Positions 45,420 through 56,829 of a stretch of 64,000 nucleotides of DNA are shown here, piece after piece. A program made the position numbers and the translations under genes. Origin of the DNA: Berberis thunbergii (taxonomy: Eukaryota; Streptophyta; Magnoliopsida; Ranunculales; Berberidaceae); contig QNQO01010706.1 in NCBI GenBank assembly GCA_003290165.1, positions 143,135-207,134 of the forward strand, read 5' to 3'. The notes beneath the pieces are model-generated. The model saw only the letters and a list, made by a program, of their open reading frames with translations. It was not told where the DNA came from and ran no database searches. Each line of letters opens with the position of its first letter. Position 1 is the stretch's first letter.

Positions 45420-46610
45420 TCTATTGCCATATTCAGTATATGTGCAATTTGGTCTTGGTGAGTTAAAACCAACTCAAGTGACACTGCAATTGGTAGACAG
45501 ATCTGTCCGAGTCCCCCGCGGTGTGATAGAGGATGTGATCATTAAGGTTGAAAAATTTTATCTCCCTGTGGACTTCATAGTCCTTGACACACAACATGTT
45601 CACAATCCCTCTAGTCACATTCCAGTTATTTAGGGTCGTCCATTTTTGGCCACATTCAATGCTATCATTAACTGCCGAAATGGAATCATGAAATTATTAT
45701 TTGGTAACATGACCGTTGAACTCAATGTATTCAATGTAAGTCAACAACCTCCCGAGTCTGGGGATTCCTTTGAGGTTAACATGATTGAGAGTTTGGCGGA
45801 ACATTCATTCCCTCAGTTTAATAGATGTGTGGAGAAAAATCTTGTCTTAAATTGGAAGAAATGTCATTTTATGGTATGACAAGGCATTGTTCTTGGACAT
45901 GTAATTTCACACAAGGGAATTGAAGTCGACAAAGCCAAAATTGATTTAATTTCGAGTATTCCGCCTCCAAAGACGGTTAAGGAAATTAGATCTTTTCTAG
46001 GCCATGCTGGATTTTATCGGAGATTCATCAAAGACTTTAGCAAAATCGCTCGTCCTTTATGCAATTTACTTGCTAAAGACGCGGTTTTTGTTTTTGATGA
46101 AGATTGTTTGAAAGCTTTTGAGAAGCTTAAAAAATTATTGACTTCATCTCCAATCATCCAATCTCCTAATTGGAAATTTCCCTTTGAGCTTATGTGTGAT
46201 GCTTTCGACTTTGCACTCGGAGCTGTCTTAGGACAACGATTGGACAAAAAGCCACATGTCATCTATTACGCTAGTAGAACTCTACAAGACACACAGCTTA
46301 ATTAATCCACCATTGAGAAAGAGTTATTAGCTGTAGTCTTTGCTCTAGACAAATTTCGGTCTTACCTTATAGGATCCAAAGTAATTATTTTACTGATCAT
46401 GCGGCGTTAAAGTATCTTTTCTCTAAAAAAGATGTTAAACCTTGCTTAATTCGATGGGTCCCATTGCTACAAGAGTTTGATATTGAAATTCGGGACAAGA
46501 AAGGTTCGAAAAACATTGTAGGCGACCATTTATCTAGACTTCTGGTAGAGTCATCCAACGAATATTTACCATTGAATGAGTCATTTCCTGATGAGCAATT
46601 ATTTGCTCTC
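45406..46610 (+). pseudogene. Athila1 protease / RT / RNase H remnant with large internal deletions
   Basis: Begins SVNLLPYSVYVQFGLGELKP, the part just after the protease active site. The usual D-x-G-A-S itself is missing. The protease tail ends GRPFLATFNAIINCRNGIMK, then MIESLAEHSFPQF. At ~45820 the frame jumps to [19 protein letters not shown], which in Athila2 is the C-terminal RT thumb, so the RT fingers and palm (with the catalytic Asp) are deleted. The rest ([57 protein letters not shown]) is RT connection and RNase H. Stops at 45877, 45631 and 46303 are further lesions. Confidence 0.88.
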
Positions 46611-47921
46611 TCCCAATTACCTTGATATGCAGATATAGTTAACTATCTTGTTACTTGTCAACTTCCTTTTAAGTGGTCTAAACAAGATAGATCCAAATTT
46701 CTTGCTGAGGTTAAACATTTCTTCTGGGATGATCCATATTTGTTTAAGTACTGTCCTGATCAGGTTATCAGGAGATGTGTTCCTGAGAGTGAATTTCACA
46801 GCATCATCTCATTTTGTCATGAGCAAGCTTGTGGTGGTCATTTTAGCTCTAGAAAGACAGCTGCAAAAGTTTTCCAGAGTGGTTTTTATTGGCCTACCCT
46901 TTTTCGAGATACACATGCCTTTTGCACCACTTGTGATCGATGCCAACGAATGGGTTCCATTTCTCGTCGCAACATGATGCCCCTTACTAATATTCTTGTG
47001 GTTGAAATTTTTGATGTTTGGGGTATTGATTTCATGGGACCATTCCCGCCTTCGTTTGACAATCTTTTCATCATTGTTGTTGTGGATTATGTGTCCAAAT
47101 GGGTAGAAGTGATACCATGTATAACGAATGACCACAGGGTTGTGGTAAGATTCTTGAAAGAAAATATTTTTTCTCGTTTTGGTATTTCGCGTGACATTAT
47201 AAGTGATAGTGGTTCTCATTTTCGCAATAGATCATTTGAGCTATTAGTAAAAAAATACTCCATCACTCATAAAGTTGACACTCCTTATCATCCACAAACA
47301 AGTGGGCAAGTTGAGATTTCCAATAGGGAGATTAAAAACATTCCAGAGAAGACAGTCAGACCAGATCGTAAAGACTGGTCTCAACGTTTGAGTGATGCTC
47401 TCTGGGCTTATAGAACAACATTTAAGACCCCGATTGAAATGTCTCCATATAGGCTTGCTTTTGGAAAAACTTGTCATCTTCCTGTGGAATTGAAACATCG
47501 TGCATATTGGGCCATCAAGATGTTCAATTTTGATATGGTCAAGGCTGGATCGCATCGTAAGCTTCAACTTAATGAGTTGGAAGAGATCCGAAATGATGCG
47601 TACCACAATGCCAAAATCGACAATGAACGAACGAAGATATTTCATGATAAATCCATTCTTCCCAAGTCCTTTGAACCATCTCAAAAAGTTCTGTTGTTCA
47701 ACTCTCGATTACGACTTTTTCCTGGAAAGTTGAGATCTCGGTGGTATGGACCTTATATTGTGAAAGCAGTGTTCCCACATGGAATTGTGGAGATAGTTAA
47801 CCCTAAGGATGGCCATGTATTTAAGGTAAATAGTCAACGACTTAAGCCATTCTTAGAGTTACCTCGATTAGAAGTCGAGGTTGATGTGATTCTATTAGAG
47901 GACCATGTGTATCAGAATTGA
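46611..47921 (+). pseudogene. Athila1 integrase (long ORF, otherwise intact-looking)
   Basis: The ORF 46740-47921 (393 aa) has the HHCC finger (H...H in [18 protein letters not shown], then [12 protein letters not shown]), the core D ([12 protein letters not shown]), D ([12 protein letters not shown]) and E ([16 protein letters not shown]), then [19 protein letters not shown] and a C-terminal domain ([20 protein letters not shown]). TGA at 46623-46625 separates it from the RNase H region. No frameshift is visible within the integrase. Because RT and protease are deleted, it would act only if expressed separately. Confidence 0.9.
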
Positions 47922-49824
47922 GTATCTTTTGGGTTTTGTCGGGCTGATGACGTTAAACCAAGCGCTACTGAGAGGCAACCCAACTTTTGTTGTAAAGGTG
48001 CATGTTGAGTGTGTATTTTATCTATTTCTATTTAACTAATCCACAATTCTTTTGTCTCTGAGCTCTCATCGGTGGATTACTGGCGGAAATTGGTAAATCT
48101 TCATCGCGATAATACTGTTCTAACCTCTTCTCATGTACTTATTTCATTCATTTGTCAAAATTATTTTGTTAAACATTGAGGACAATGTTTGGATTAGGTT
48201 TGGGGGTAGGGTTCATGATTCGATGAATTTTTCGTAGTGTATTCTTCTTTTCTTATTCTTAAAAAAAATGCTTTTCTGTCAAGAAAACTTGGTATTTTGC
48301 GTTTATGAAAATGAATTTTAAATGTTTTATGCTCAATAAAATGCAAGCCAACTTGACATATTGGTATGTTGATAAAGACTAAAAGTTTAGTATGATCCTT
48401 AAGTTAGATCTAGTTAATAAGATTTTTCAACTCAATTATCTTTGCACCATGAGCCATGTTAGAATAACTTGAAGTTGATGAGTGAAATATGCACTAGAAA
48501 ACCTTAGAATAATAGTGGAGACTTAACCCTGAAAGTTTTGAGCCTTTCTATTTTTCTGAGGGTTATACATAAACTCTAATTTTTCTCGAATCTGAATTAT
48601 CTCGTTGATGATCTCTTTATTCTCATTTTTCTGATCAATTGCTTTGGGAATGAAATCAAAATTGAATTATTACACTAGAACTTCTTGACTTATTCAATTG
48701 AGATGTCATAATACTGACCCGAACTTAGGAAATGATGTAGGCATTTTTTTTCTTTAGACCATTAACTAGCCTTTTAACTTACTCATAACATTAATCTTCT
48801 TGTAGCCTTTTGAGCCTTAGAATAACTTTTATTTGTTAACCCATTAACCTTTACCAAACTTTTCTTGGAATGTGTATGGATGAATATACTTGGTGTAAAA
48901 ATGGCATTAAAGAGTAAAATATGAGATATTTCATAAATCCTCTATGAAAAAAAAAAAAAAGCAGAAGAAGAATGTCAATGAGGATAAAGATGTGAGAATG
49001 AAGAAAAAATTGATGGTGCGCAACATTAGTTTATTCTTGACAACCCTAATTGTTCGTATAATGGGTGTATACATTCCTAGAAATTTTTTAGAATCCTTTG
49101 ACAATCCTTATTAACCATTACCCAAGCCCCATTACAACCCAACAAAATCCTAGTTGGTCTTAGGTAAAGATTGGTTCCGTAGATGTGGAGATTTAATAAC
49201 CAAGACCTATGGTGTTTGATTCAACATTTCCAAAAGTAATTGATATTTGTGTCCATGAGATCATGTTTATTCCATTCTTGAAAAGTCCGTTCTTCATAAT
49301 ACTATATGTGAGATGATTATTTTCCATTATTTACTCTTTCCTCACATATAAACTAAGTAAAATACCAAATCTCTGAGTGCTTTATTGTGAGTGAGAGGTT
49401 TGTAGTCAAAACAAACATTCTTCAGGAGATTTAGTCATTGTTTTACGCTAAAATGAAAAGTTATGTTGATAGTGTTTTTCACACACACACATTGAGTTGA
49501 GGATGATTATGAATTTTTTTTCTAACTTTTGGAGAATATTAAATTATTTGGAGATTTGTTGATACACTAAAATGACACTGTTGGTTTCTTGCATATCTTG
49601 AAGTTTTAAAATAAACACTGTTTGACCAAGTTTTGTTGAGTCAGTAATGTTTGTGGGTAACATTTTCTGGAAACCCTCACGAGATTATAACTTGTCCCTC
49701 TAGGGGTTCAAAGCCTTGTTGCATGTTCAAGGTAAGTGCAAGCGATGATTTTTGCGAAAGTGAGTTAGAATTTTATTTTTATTGTTTTGCTCGATGACTA
49801 GCAAAATATAGGTTTGGGGGTATT
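47922..49824 (+). other. Athila1 post-pol region with internal PPT-like motif and 3' PPT
   Basis: 1.9 kb between integrase and 3' LTR where some Athila elements carry an env-like ORF. None is visible here. GACAATGTTTGGATTAGG with GTTTGGGGGTAGGG at 48182-48212 resembles the true PPT (AGGTTTGGGGGTATT, 49810-49824). A (CA)n run lies at ~49480-49490. The whole region is repeated, inverted, in Athila2 (59176-61239). Confidence 0.75.
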
Positions 49825-51771
49825 TTATATTCACATAATTATTACATAATATATCCCTTAAATTATATATGTTAGTGTTTCGATTATTATATTTTATAGT
49901 AATTATTTCGTTTTCATGTCTTTGCAGGAATTTTAGCGTGAACGATGAAATCGTATTAAGGCGGCAATTTAAGAAATAACAATTGGTCGATTCTAGCGGT
50001 GGTACAAAGTAAAGGGTCACATAACTAAACCTAAACCTAATTTAACCTAAGCCCAAACTCAAAATGCTAATTTAAAACCAAGCCCATAAACCCAAACCCA
50101 ATGTCAAGTTCAAGCAAACCCAAAGAATATTTTCCCAATTATCCCATATGTAGTTTTGATTTTTGTTTCCTTAAATCATTCATTGAATTCTCCCCTTAAC
50201 TTGTCCATATTCATTTTTTTCCAAAGTCCCTATAAATACAAAAATTCAAAGGATGAGAAAGGGAAGGAAGATAAGGAAGAAAAAAAAAAAATCAGAAAAT
50301 CAAATCCTCTTAGTGATTCTCATCATCGTCCCAACCAAGCGAATTTTCTCTCCTTCATCCCTCACCTGTCTCGCTTCACCTCGCCACCACCACCACCACC
50401 ACCATGAAACAGGGGTGTCACGCCCCTGTTTCACGTTAAAAACTTCACTCCGCCATCATCCCTATCCATCTCCCTGTTCCACCACGCCACACAACCACCA
50501 CCACCACCGAGCACCACCATCAGACGCCTTCCTTATTCCCTGTTCTCACCGTCACAAACAATCACCGTCGCACACCGCCACGCGACAGAACAGGGAGTGC
50601 CTCTCGCCCGTTCTCGTCTTCTCTCCCATCTCTCTCTGCCTGTTATTCTTATTCAGTAACGCGAGCCACCATCACCACCATCTCTCTCGCACTGAAAGAG
50701 AAGAACAGGGGCCACCACAGAGGATCGCGACCCGCCCTGTTCCACCACCTCGCGACAGAGCACAACGCCTCTCACCGGCTCTCGGCCTTTCTTCTTCTCG
50801 GCCCTCCATCCTGTTTACCTCTCTCACGGTCACCATCGCAAGCATCATCACCCGAGCACCACCACTGCCACAGGAGCAGAAACAGGGGAGTCCGCTTCGA
50901 TCTCTCTCTGTTCTTCCATTTATCTTTCTCTTTTGCAGGTTCCGGAGTATCTTGGAGGACGAAGGAGCTCGGGAGGAGCACAGAGCAAGAAGGAGCAGCG
51001 ACGCTGCTCGCTGGAGACGACGGCTAGAGGGCGTTGCAGAATTCGGGCGGGAACCAACTGATTTTCAAATCCGTTGGTTATTGGCACCCTGAGCATCTCT
51101 TTGAGCAGCCACAGAGCTTTTGTAGTTCATTTTCTCGGGATTTGTATCGTAAATCAAGTTGACAGTACTGGCCCCCACTGGGATCTGTTCTTGTTTGCAC
51201 CCTGCTGATTGCTCTGTAACACCACATTGAATTAAGTCTTAAACCCTAGAATTAATTTCATTTTACTTTATTATTCCATGATTAATATTAATTGATTCGC
51301 AATTTATAATATTTTACTTTCACCTAATATGTCATGCATCTTAGGTTGTTAGAAAAATATTATGTTATAAATCAAACATGTTTTAATTGAATAATTAAAC
51401 TTGAATTGTGCCCTAAAAAGACAATTAATGGTAGGAGTTTATACATTGCTAGAGTCATTTATTTGAAATTAGAATAATAAGAAAAATTGAATATAATTTT
51501 AGGAGCTTGAAAAATATTTTGCACATTGTGGTTTCCCTCCAATTCTTTTATTTTATTTAATGTTATTTTTATTACTTTTGTTTAACTAGGATTTTTAAAC
51601 ACTGTAACCCCCCATTATCTCCAAATTAGTTTAATTAAATTCAATTTAGTCCACCTTCCTCGTGGGATCGACCCGTACTTGTCGTTGTCTATCAGTTAGA
51701 CACCGTGCACTTGCGGTTATTACAAGTGGGATTTATTAGCTTATTAATTTAGGTTAATAAAATTCGCATCA
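49825..51771 (+). repeat. Athila1 3' LTR (1947 bp)
   Basis: Uninterrupted copy of the 5' LTR. The site TTCTCTTTTGCAGGTTCCGG near 50930-50950 is the empty target of the copia insertion. The 279-codon ORF at 50253-51092 is a product of Lys-, His-, Pro- and Ser-coding low complexity. Confidence 0.9.
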
Positions 51772-51946
51772 ATGAGGTTGGATCTACAAAATACTATGCG
51801 TGTTAAAGTTGTGTGGGCCTTGGGCCAAAAGCGGACAATATAGTACTTTGTGGATCGGGTCGTGACAACGGTGGTCCTGAGCTTACTGCTTTTTTTGCAG
51901 GTTAGATATCATTGGGATTGACGAAGACAGATTTGAACACATTAGT

Positions 51947-51964
51947 TTGGCGCTGTCCATAAGG
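51947..51964 (+). other. Tat2 primer-binding site
   Basis: TTGGCGCTGTCCATAAGG directly follows the LTR end. It keeps the TGGCGC core of the Tat1 PBS but is otherwise diverged. Confidence 0.55.
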
Positions 51965-52031
51965 AGACAAAAATAAGTTTTTTTTGAACGAACTTACAAA
52001 GTTCCTTCTAAGCTAGACAAAACATCAAGAA

Positions 52032-53423
52032 ATGTTCACCAAATCTCGAGCATTCAACAATACTGAACCAAACAACCCTCAAGCCAGAGAAGGAAACCCA
52101 TAGGGTTGAATCGATCCAATCGAAGGGGTCGAGCAGTCGCATGGCCTAGCCCATTGCGGCGGCCACGACCAATCCCCGCATAGACCAGGTCATGTTCATA
52201 TGGATCATTTGGCACGAGTGGGGGAGAGGCTATCTCAAGATAAACAACAATCGCATGATGACGACGGAGGTCTAGGGAGATCCCATACCAAGGAGGACGC
52301 CCAAGAAAGTGAAAATGTCCTCAGGGAGGATAAAAAACCGGCCGTTAGAAGATCCTAAGGGACGATGGAAAACATGGGGACCACACCCCTAAAAACATAT
52401 CACACCACGATCAGGAACTTGCTCCGAGTGAGGCCAACCAATTTGGACGTCTTGTACGATCTCACCATCACTCTGTTCTTGGAGGAGATAATGAGCGTCT
52501 TGCTTCCAAAGAAGTCTGTCTCGCCAAAACTGGAGTTTTATGACGGAACAACAGATCCGTCAGACTATTTGCACCATTACCATCACATGATGGAGCTTAA
52601 AGAAAGTTTAGAAGCCATCTGTGCCGAATTTTTCCACCAATCTGAAAAAGGTTGCGCTGACCTGGTTTCACAGTCTTCAGCCAAGATCTATTGATTCATT
52701 CCAGGTCTTGGCGAAGATGTTTATGACAAGATTAGTGAGGAGCCAGCAAATCAGAAAAGAGACACACTACTTGCTGAGTCTCAAGCAGAAACATGGCGAG
52801 ACCCTCAAGAACACATCACTTGTTTCAATGAGGAGGCGACCCTGATTGACGGTTGCAACGATGATACGTCGGCGACCGCCTTTACTTCCGAGGAGGTCAG
52901 TTTTACAACTTCCTCAACTTGAAACCTCCGAGGGATATGGTGGACTTGCTGAAAAGTGCGCAAAAATACATCACTCTTGAGGAGATGCTGGCCAAATAAA
53001 AAAAGAGGCAAAAATGAGGCCAAGCAGGCCCCCAGGGCTCGGGACAGGGGTGAAGAAAATGGGCTTGAAGAGGAGGACAAGTCCAAAAGGAGGAAGAACG
53101 ACAATAAAACCGAGTCCGACAAGGCCAAACCTGACAGTGCCACCAACTACGTTCGCGCAAGGTTCCTTGAGTACGCTGCACTCAACTCTAGCTTCGCCAA
53201 AATCCTCTCTGCCATGAAAAATTGGAAGGATATCAAGTGGCACCCAATGATAAAAGGCGATCCTTCCAAGCGTGATAATGGAAAATACTATGTCTATCAC
53301 AAGGATCATGGCCACATTACCCAGGACTACCAAAGTCTCAAAATTGAGATCGAGTATTGGATTCGACGGGGAAGACTCGGGGAATTTGTAAATTCCGTCG
53401 AGAAACATCCCCAAGAGAAATAA
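52032..53423 (+). pseudogene. Tat2 gag (broken)
   Basis: Starts MFTKSRAFNNTEPNNPQARE with early stops. ORF 52365-52694 holds FLEEIMSVLLPKKSVSPKLE, FYDGTTDPSDYLHHYHHMME and ICAEFFHQSEKG. After a frameshift come FQVLAKMFMTRLVRSQQI and DLLKSAQKYITLEEMLAK (frame lost again). ORF 52956-53423 ends with the Tat-type zinc finger YYVYHKDHGHITQDYQSLK and IEIEYWIRRGRLGEFVN. The first Cys of the finger (YC) is replaced by Val. Confidence 0.85.
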
Positions 53424-53505
53424 GAAGTCACCTTAGAGGCCGAAGAAAAGGTTGCAGACATCATCTATGTTTTGCAATTCAAGCGGTCAAGGAAATGGGC
53501 AATTT

Positions 53506-53707
53506 AAGAGCCGCAGACAGGTGTCCACAGCGGAGACCGCCCAATCCAACATGCCTGGGTGGAACACTCGACCCCGAACCTCTAGGTTTTTTTAAGCCTC
53601 TCTACCTCATGCCACCAGCCGGATTCGAACTCATGACGTGTGATTCCATCCGCCTCATCTATACCAACGCAGCTGGTACACCTTTGGCAATGACACTCTG
53701 ATTATCA
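53506..53707 (-). mobile_element. tRNA-derived SINE-like insertion (~200 bp)
   Basis: The minus strand has an A-box-like CAGCTGCGTTGGTATAG (~53670) and a B-box-like GAGTTCGAATCC (~53625-53636), ~40 bp apart, as in a tRNA-derived promoter. A GC-rich body reaches ~53510. Possible TSD CAATTT at 53500-53505 and 53708-53713. It lies between the gag end and protease remnant of Tat2, where continuous coding is expected. The family is not assigned. Confidence 0.55.
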
Positions 53708-54060
53708 CAATTTTGATATCCTAATGGGGCGTCAAAAGGTCATTGGTGGACACAGGGAGCTCAGCCAACATCCTGGAAGCATTCCGTAGGATGTGGTCGA
53801 GAGAGGAGTAACTAAAGCTTAACAACCAGGTGATGGTTGGTTTCTACGACGAACAAAGTTACTCCGTCAGGAGCATCAACATACCCGTGGGAGCAGGGGA
53901 ACTCGCGAAATTCCTCATGATGGAGCTCATCATTGTGGATGTGCCCTCCGCATAAAATATTATTATGGGAAAGACATTGACTCCACATGATGGGGGTAGT
54001 GGTCTCCACATAACACCAGTGCCTCAAACCTCTTGTCAATGGAGAGACATAGACTATCAA
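53708..54060 (+). pseudogene. Tat2 protease remnant
   Basis: Reads, with frameshifts, VIGGHRELSQ (in another frame VDTGSSANILEAF, the D-T-G-S active site at ~53745-53790), then NNQVMVGFYDEQSYSVRSIN, IPVGAGELAKF and IIVDVPSA with IIMGKTLT. The usual ending YNxIxGRPxL is recognisable. No RT sequence follows: the element passes into repeat-rich DNA at ~54060-54270. Confidence 0.75.
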
Positions 54061-54269
54061 TGGAAATCAGTCTTCCACCATAAAAAGTCACTATGTGGCA
54101 TCGAAGTTGTTGGAAAAGTAACCATGATCAGCTCAAAACCTCCAAAAAAAGTCTGACCAACAAGCTCAGGGCTTACTGGTAAGGAGCATCGAGGTGGCAT
54201 GTAGCACTTTTTGACACAGATCAATAAAGGTAATCTCTTTAAAAATGACTATACTCCACACTTGACTCC

Positions 54270-56330
54270 TTCTACAGGGGAGGACCCAATCCTAATATAG
54301 GGGGCCAAAATGGTGCACAAACGGCTGAGCCTAGCCTCACTGAAGGCAACAACGACTTACTACATAAGTGACCTAGTCTGCTTAAGATCCTAGTTATGTC
54401 GCGGTAGTGCGAGCCCAGTTCCAAGACAACATACTGTTTGCCAAAGCCCGATTCTAATACGAGGGCCAAAATGGCACACAAACAGCCATGCTTAGTCCTT
54501 TTTCAATATGATAAGAACTTGCCGCATAAGTGGCCTAGTCCGTCTTAGAAAACAAGGTAGAATGTGGTCGGACCCAATCCATGGACATGCCACTACAAGC
54601 GGGCGAACCCAGTCAATGGATAGTTAATAGCAAACGGACGAGTCTAGTCCTTTGACAACTCATCGCTCATAGCGTAATCCAACCTCAGGACCGTTTTGGC
54701 ACAAATGCGGACCGGACCCAGTCCGCAATCAGTTAACCGCAAGTGGGTGAACACAGTCCATGCACAATTCCTCGCAAATGGGTGAGTCCAGTCTTCGGCT
54801 GACTCACCACTCCTAAGATAATCTGGTCCGACTACTGAGATAAAAATGGTGAACAAATGACATAGCTTAGCATAACTAAAGGTCACGACCGCTCACCATA
54901 CAAGTGACCTAGTCCGCAAATGAGCCAAGGTACAACGCATCTGGTCGAGCTTAGTCCATGGACAAACACACCACTAGCCTTTAGAAGTAGCAGACTCCTT
55001 CCTAGTGCAGTTCATGTTCAAGACTAAGCCAGAGGAACACGAGTTCCTAGCCTTTTCCGGCAAGGATGGTTCCTCAACAACTCAACTCCTGTTCAGAATT
55101 GAAGTTATTAGAGTCTAGCCTTAAAGTCATAAAAACTCATTCTAATTCAAATCCTATTCAGGACTGAGGTAGAGGAACGCGAGGACCTAACCTGTTTAGG
55201 CAAGGATGGTTCCTCAAAAACTCAACTCCTATTCAGGATTGAGGTTATTATAGAGTCTAGCCTTTACAGGCGTACATAATCCTTCCCAGTGCAAGTCTTG
55301 TTCAGGTCTGAGCTAGAGGAACGCGATGACCTAGCCAATTCGGGCAGAGATGGTGCCTCAACAACTGTTCAGGGTTGAAGTTATTATAGAGTCTAGCATT
55401 TATAGGCGTAACAGATTGCTTCCCAGCACAGGTCATGTTCAGGACTGAGCCAGAGGAACACGAGAACCTAGGTCGTTCAGGCAATGATGGTTCCTCATCA
55501 ACTAAACTCCTATTCAGGAGTAAGGTATATTATGAAGTCTGGTATAGAAAACTTCTCCTAGCAGAAGTCATGTTCAGGACTGAGACAAAAGAACACGATG
55601 CCTGTTCGGACAAGGATGGTTCCTCAGCAACTCAAATCCTTATTCAAGAGTAAGGTATATTAAGAAGTCTAGACTAGATAGGCCTAAAAGACTTCTCACA
55701 GCGCAAATCCTTTTCAGGACTAAGCTAGATAACTACAAGGGCCTAGCCCATTCGTGTAGGGATGGTTCATCAACAACTCAATTCCTATTCAGGATTGAGA
55801 TATGTTATAAAAATTGTACATGCATGAAGACTTATCCCAGCCTAGGTGTTTTCAAGGACTGAAACTAAGGAGCACAAGAGCCTAGCTCGTCCGGGAAAAG
55901 ATGGTTACTCAACAGCTCAACTTCTATTCACGATTGAGGTATACTATAAAACCTACATAGATGTGAAGAACCTCCCAGCTCAGGCTCCCTTGGGACTGAG
56001 CTTGAGGAATACGAGAGCCTAGCCCATTTGGGGGAAGATGGTTCTTCAGCAGATCAAATCCTGTTAAGGACTAAGGCATCCTATGCGATCTAGCCTTCTT
56101 ACGGATCCAGCAAAATATGCACAGGAGCCGAGCCTGTTCAGGCAAAAAAAGTCCCTCCGCAACCCAACTCATGTTCAAGATTAGGGTCAAAATAGGACCA
56201 GCCCTAGTGGGCGAAGAATACTCCTTTTTAGCTCAATACCTTTCAAGGTTTGATCCAGATGAATATAGGGAGTCTAGCCCGTTGGGGCGAAGGCAACTCC
56301 TTAACAACCTAATTTCTACCTAGGAGTGGA
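54270..56330 (+). repeat. Tat2 post-pol tandem repeats (two families)
   Basis: 54270-54960: degenerate units with GGGCCAAAATGG(T/C)(G/A)CACAAAC, CATAAGTGACCTAGTC and (A/C)CCAGTCC. 54990-56330: units of ~135-145 bp with TTCAGGACTGAGCCAGAGGA, ACACGAG(A/G)(A/G)CCTAGCC, CAAGGATGGTTCCTCAACAA and CTATTCAGGATTGAGGTAT, near 55020, 55160, 55300, 55440, 55570, 55710, 55850 and 55985, decaying to the right. The Tat1 repeats share position but not obvious sequence. Confidence 0.8.
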
Positions 56331-56829
56331 ATATATTATGGGAGCCCAGAAGGCAGAGGTAACCCCACTAAAGTTTAAAGTCATCCTTATGACATACAAG
56401 ACTATTGATATATGATACTCAGTCTAAAAAAATATGGTTTGCCATGCAACCTAATTTCTATGAAGGTCAGAAACCAACAAGGAAGTACAGTTTTCAAAAT
56501 GAGGACAACTCCTACGCAGAATCAACTACTAAGGGATAAGGTAATCACGTCACTAGGGGAACACAACCCACGTAAACAAAGGTGACTATCCTACAACTTA
56601 ACTCCCATAGCACAGGTTATTACTGTTAACGGAGTATGCTTATATAAACAAAAAATGGCTTTTGTAATTCAGGTGGGGGTAGATATACCTGCCTATTCAA
56701 CCTCTACTTAGCATATACTAAGAAAGAATAGGAAATTGCAAGTATGACATCTACGTGCACAAATACAAAGCAAAAAGGACAGGAAAAAGTTTCTCATATA
56801 TAAATTTTTCTTTCATTACAAAAGTCGTT

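Larger units (their letters stand above)
35305..51771 (+). mobile_element. Athila1: Athila-lineage Ty3/gypsy element inserted in the TRIM 3' LTR
   Basis: 5' LTR 35305-42238 (2014 bp without the nested copia), PBS, leader, gag, protease/RT/RNH remnants, integrase, a 1.9-kb post-pol region, PPT and 3' LTR 49825-51771 (1947 bp). The TSD is ACGAG (35300-35304) / ATGAG (51772-51776), one transition apart. The LTR start is TGTTATTC in the 5' copy and TTATATTC in the 3' copy; Athila2 shows the original TGATATTC. Internal deletions remove the protease active site and most of RT, so it cannot move on its own. Confidence 0.9.
34843..51867 (+). mobile_element. TRIM (miniature LTR retrotransposon, ~553 bp) interrupted by Athila1
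   Basis: LTR 34843-35084 (242 bp, TGTGATACCC...GTCGTGACA), 69-bp internal region 35085-35153, second LTR as 35154-35304 plus 51777-51867 (151 + 91 = 242 bp). The internal part is only a PBS (TGGTATCAGAGCC, 35088-35100, exact initiator tRNA-Met complement) and a PPT (TAAGGGGGTGAAT, 35141-35153). Flanks ATAGT (34838-34842) and ACGGT (51868-51872) fit one TSD, ACGGT, in which a CG became TA. It encodes nothing. Confidence 0.9.
34326..51944 (+). repeat. Tat2 5' LTR in two pieces (34326-34842 and 51873-51944)
   Basis: The first piece shares with the Tat1 LTR the TGATGA(T/G)ACATCAAATA start, GTACACGTGGCA and GACTTAAGCATTGGAGTGCC. The second piece has TTGCAGGTTAGAT and ends TTTGAACACATTA, followed by TTTGGCGC. 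Joined, the LTR is ~590 bp. The terminal CA has decayed to TA. Confidence 0.78.

Noticed and set aside
47922..49824. Env-like ORF of Athila
   Set aside because: The region has no ORF of useful length in any frame, and none is conserved between Athila1 and Athila2.
50253..51092. 279-codon ORF in the Athila1 3' LTR
   Set aside because: The translation is Lys-rich, then His/Pro/Ser-rich low complexity from CCA and CT tracts in an LTR; the 5' LTR copy is not open over the same stretch, and no domain is recognised.
53600..53700. A functional tRNA gene at the A/B-box-like motifs
   Set aside because: No cloverleaf can be folded; the boxes are degenerate and fit a SINE head better.
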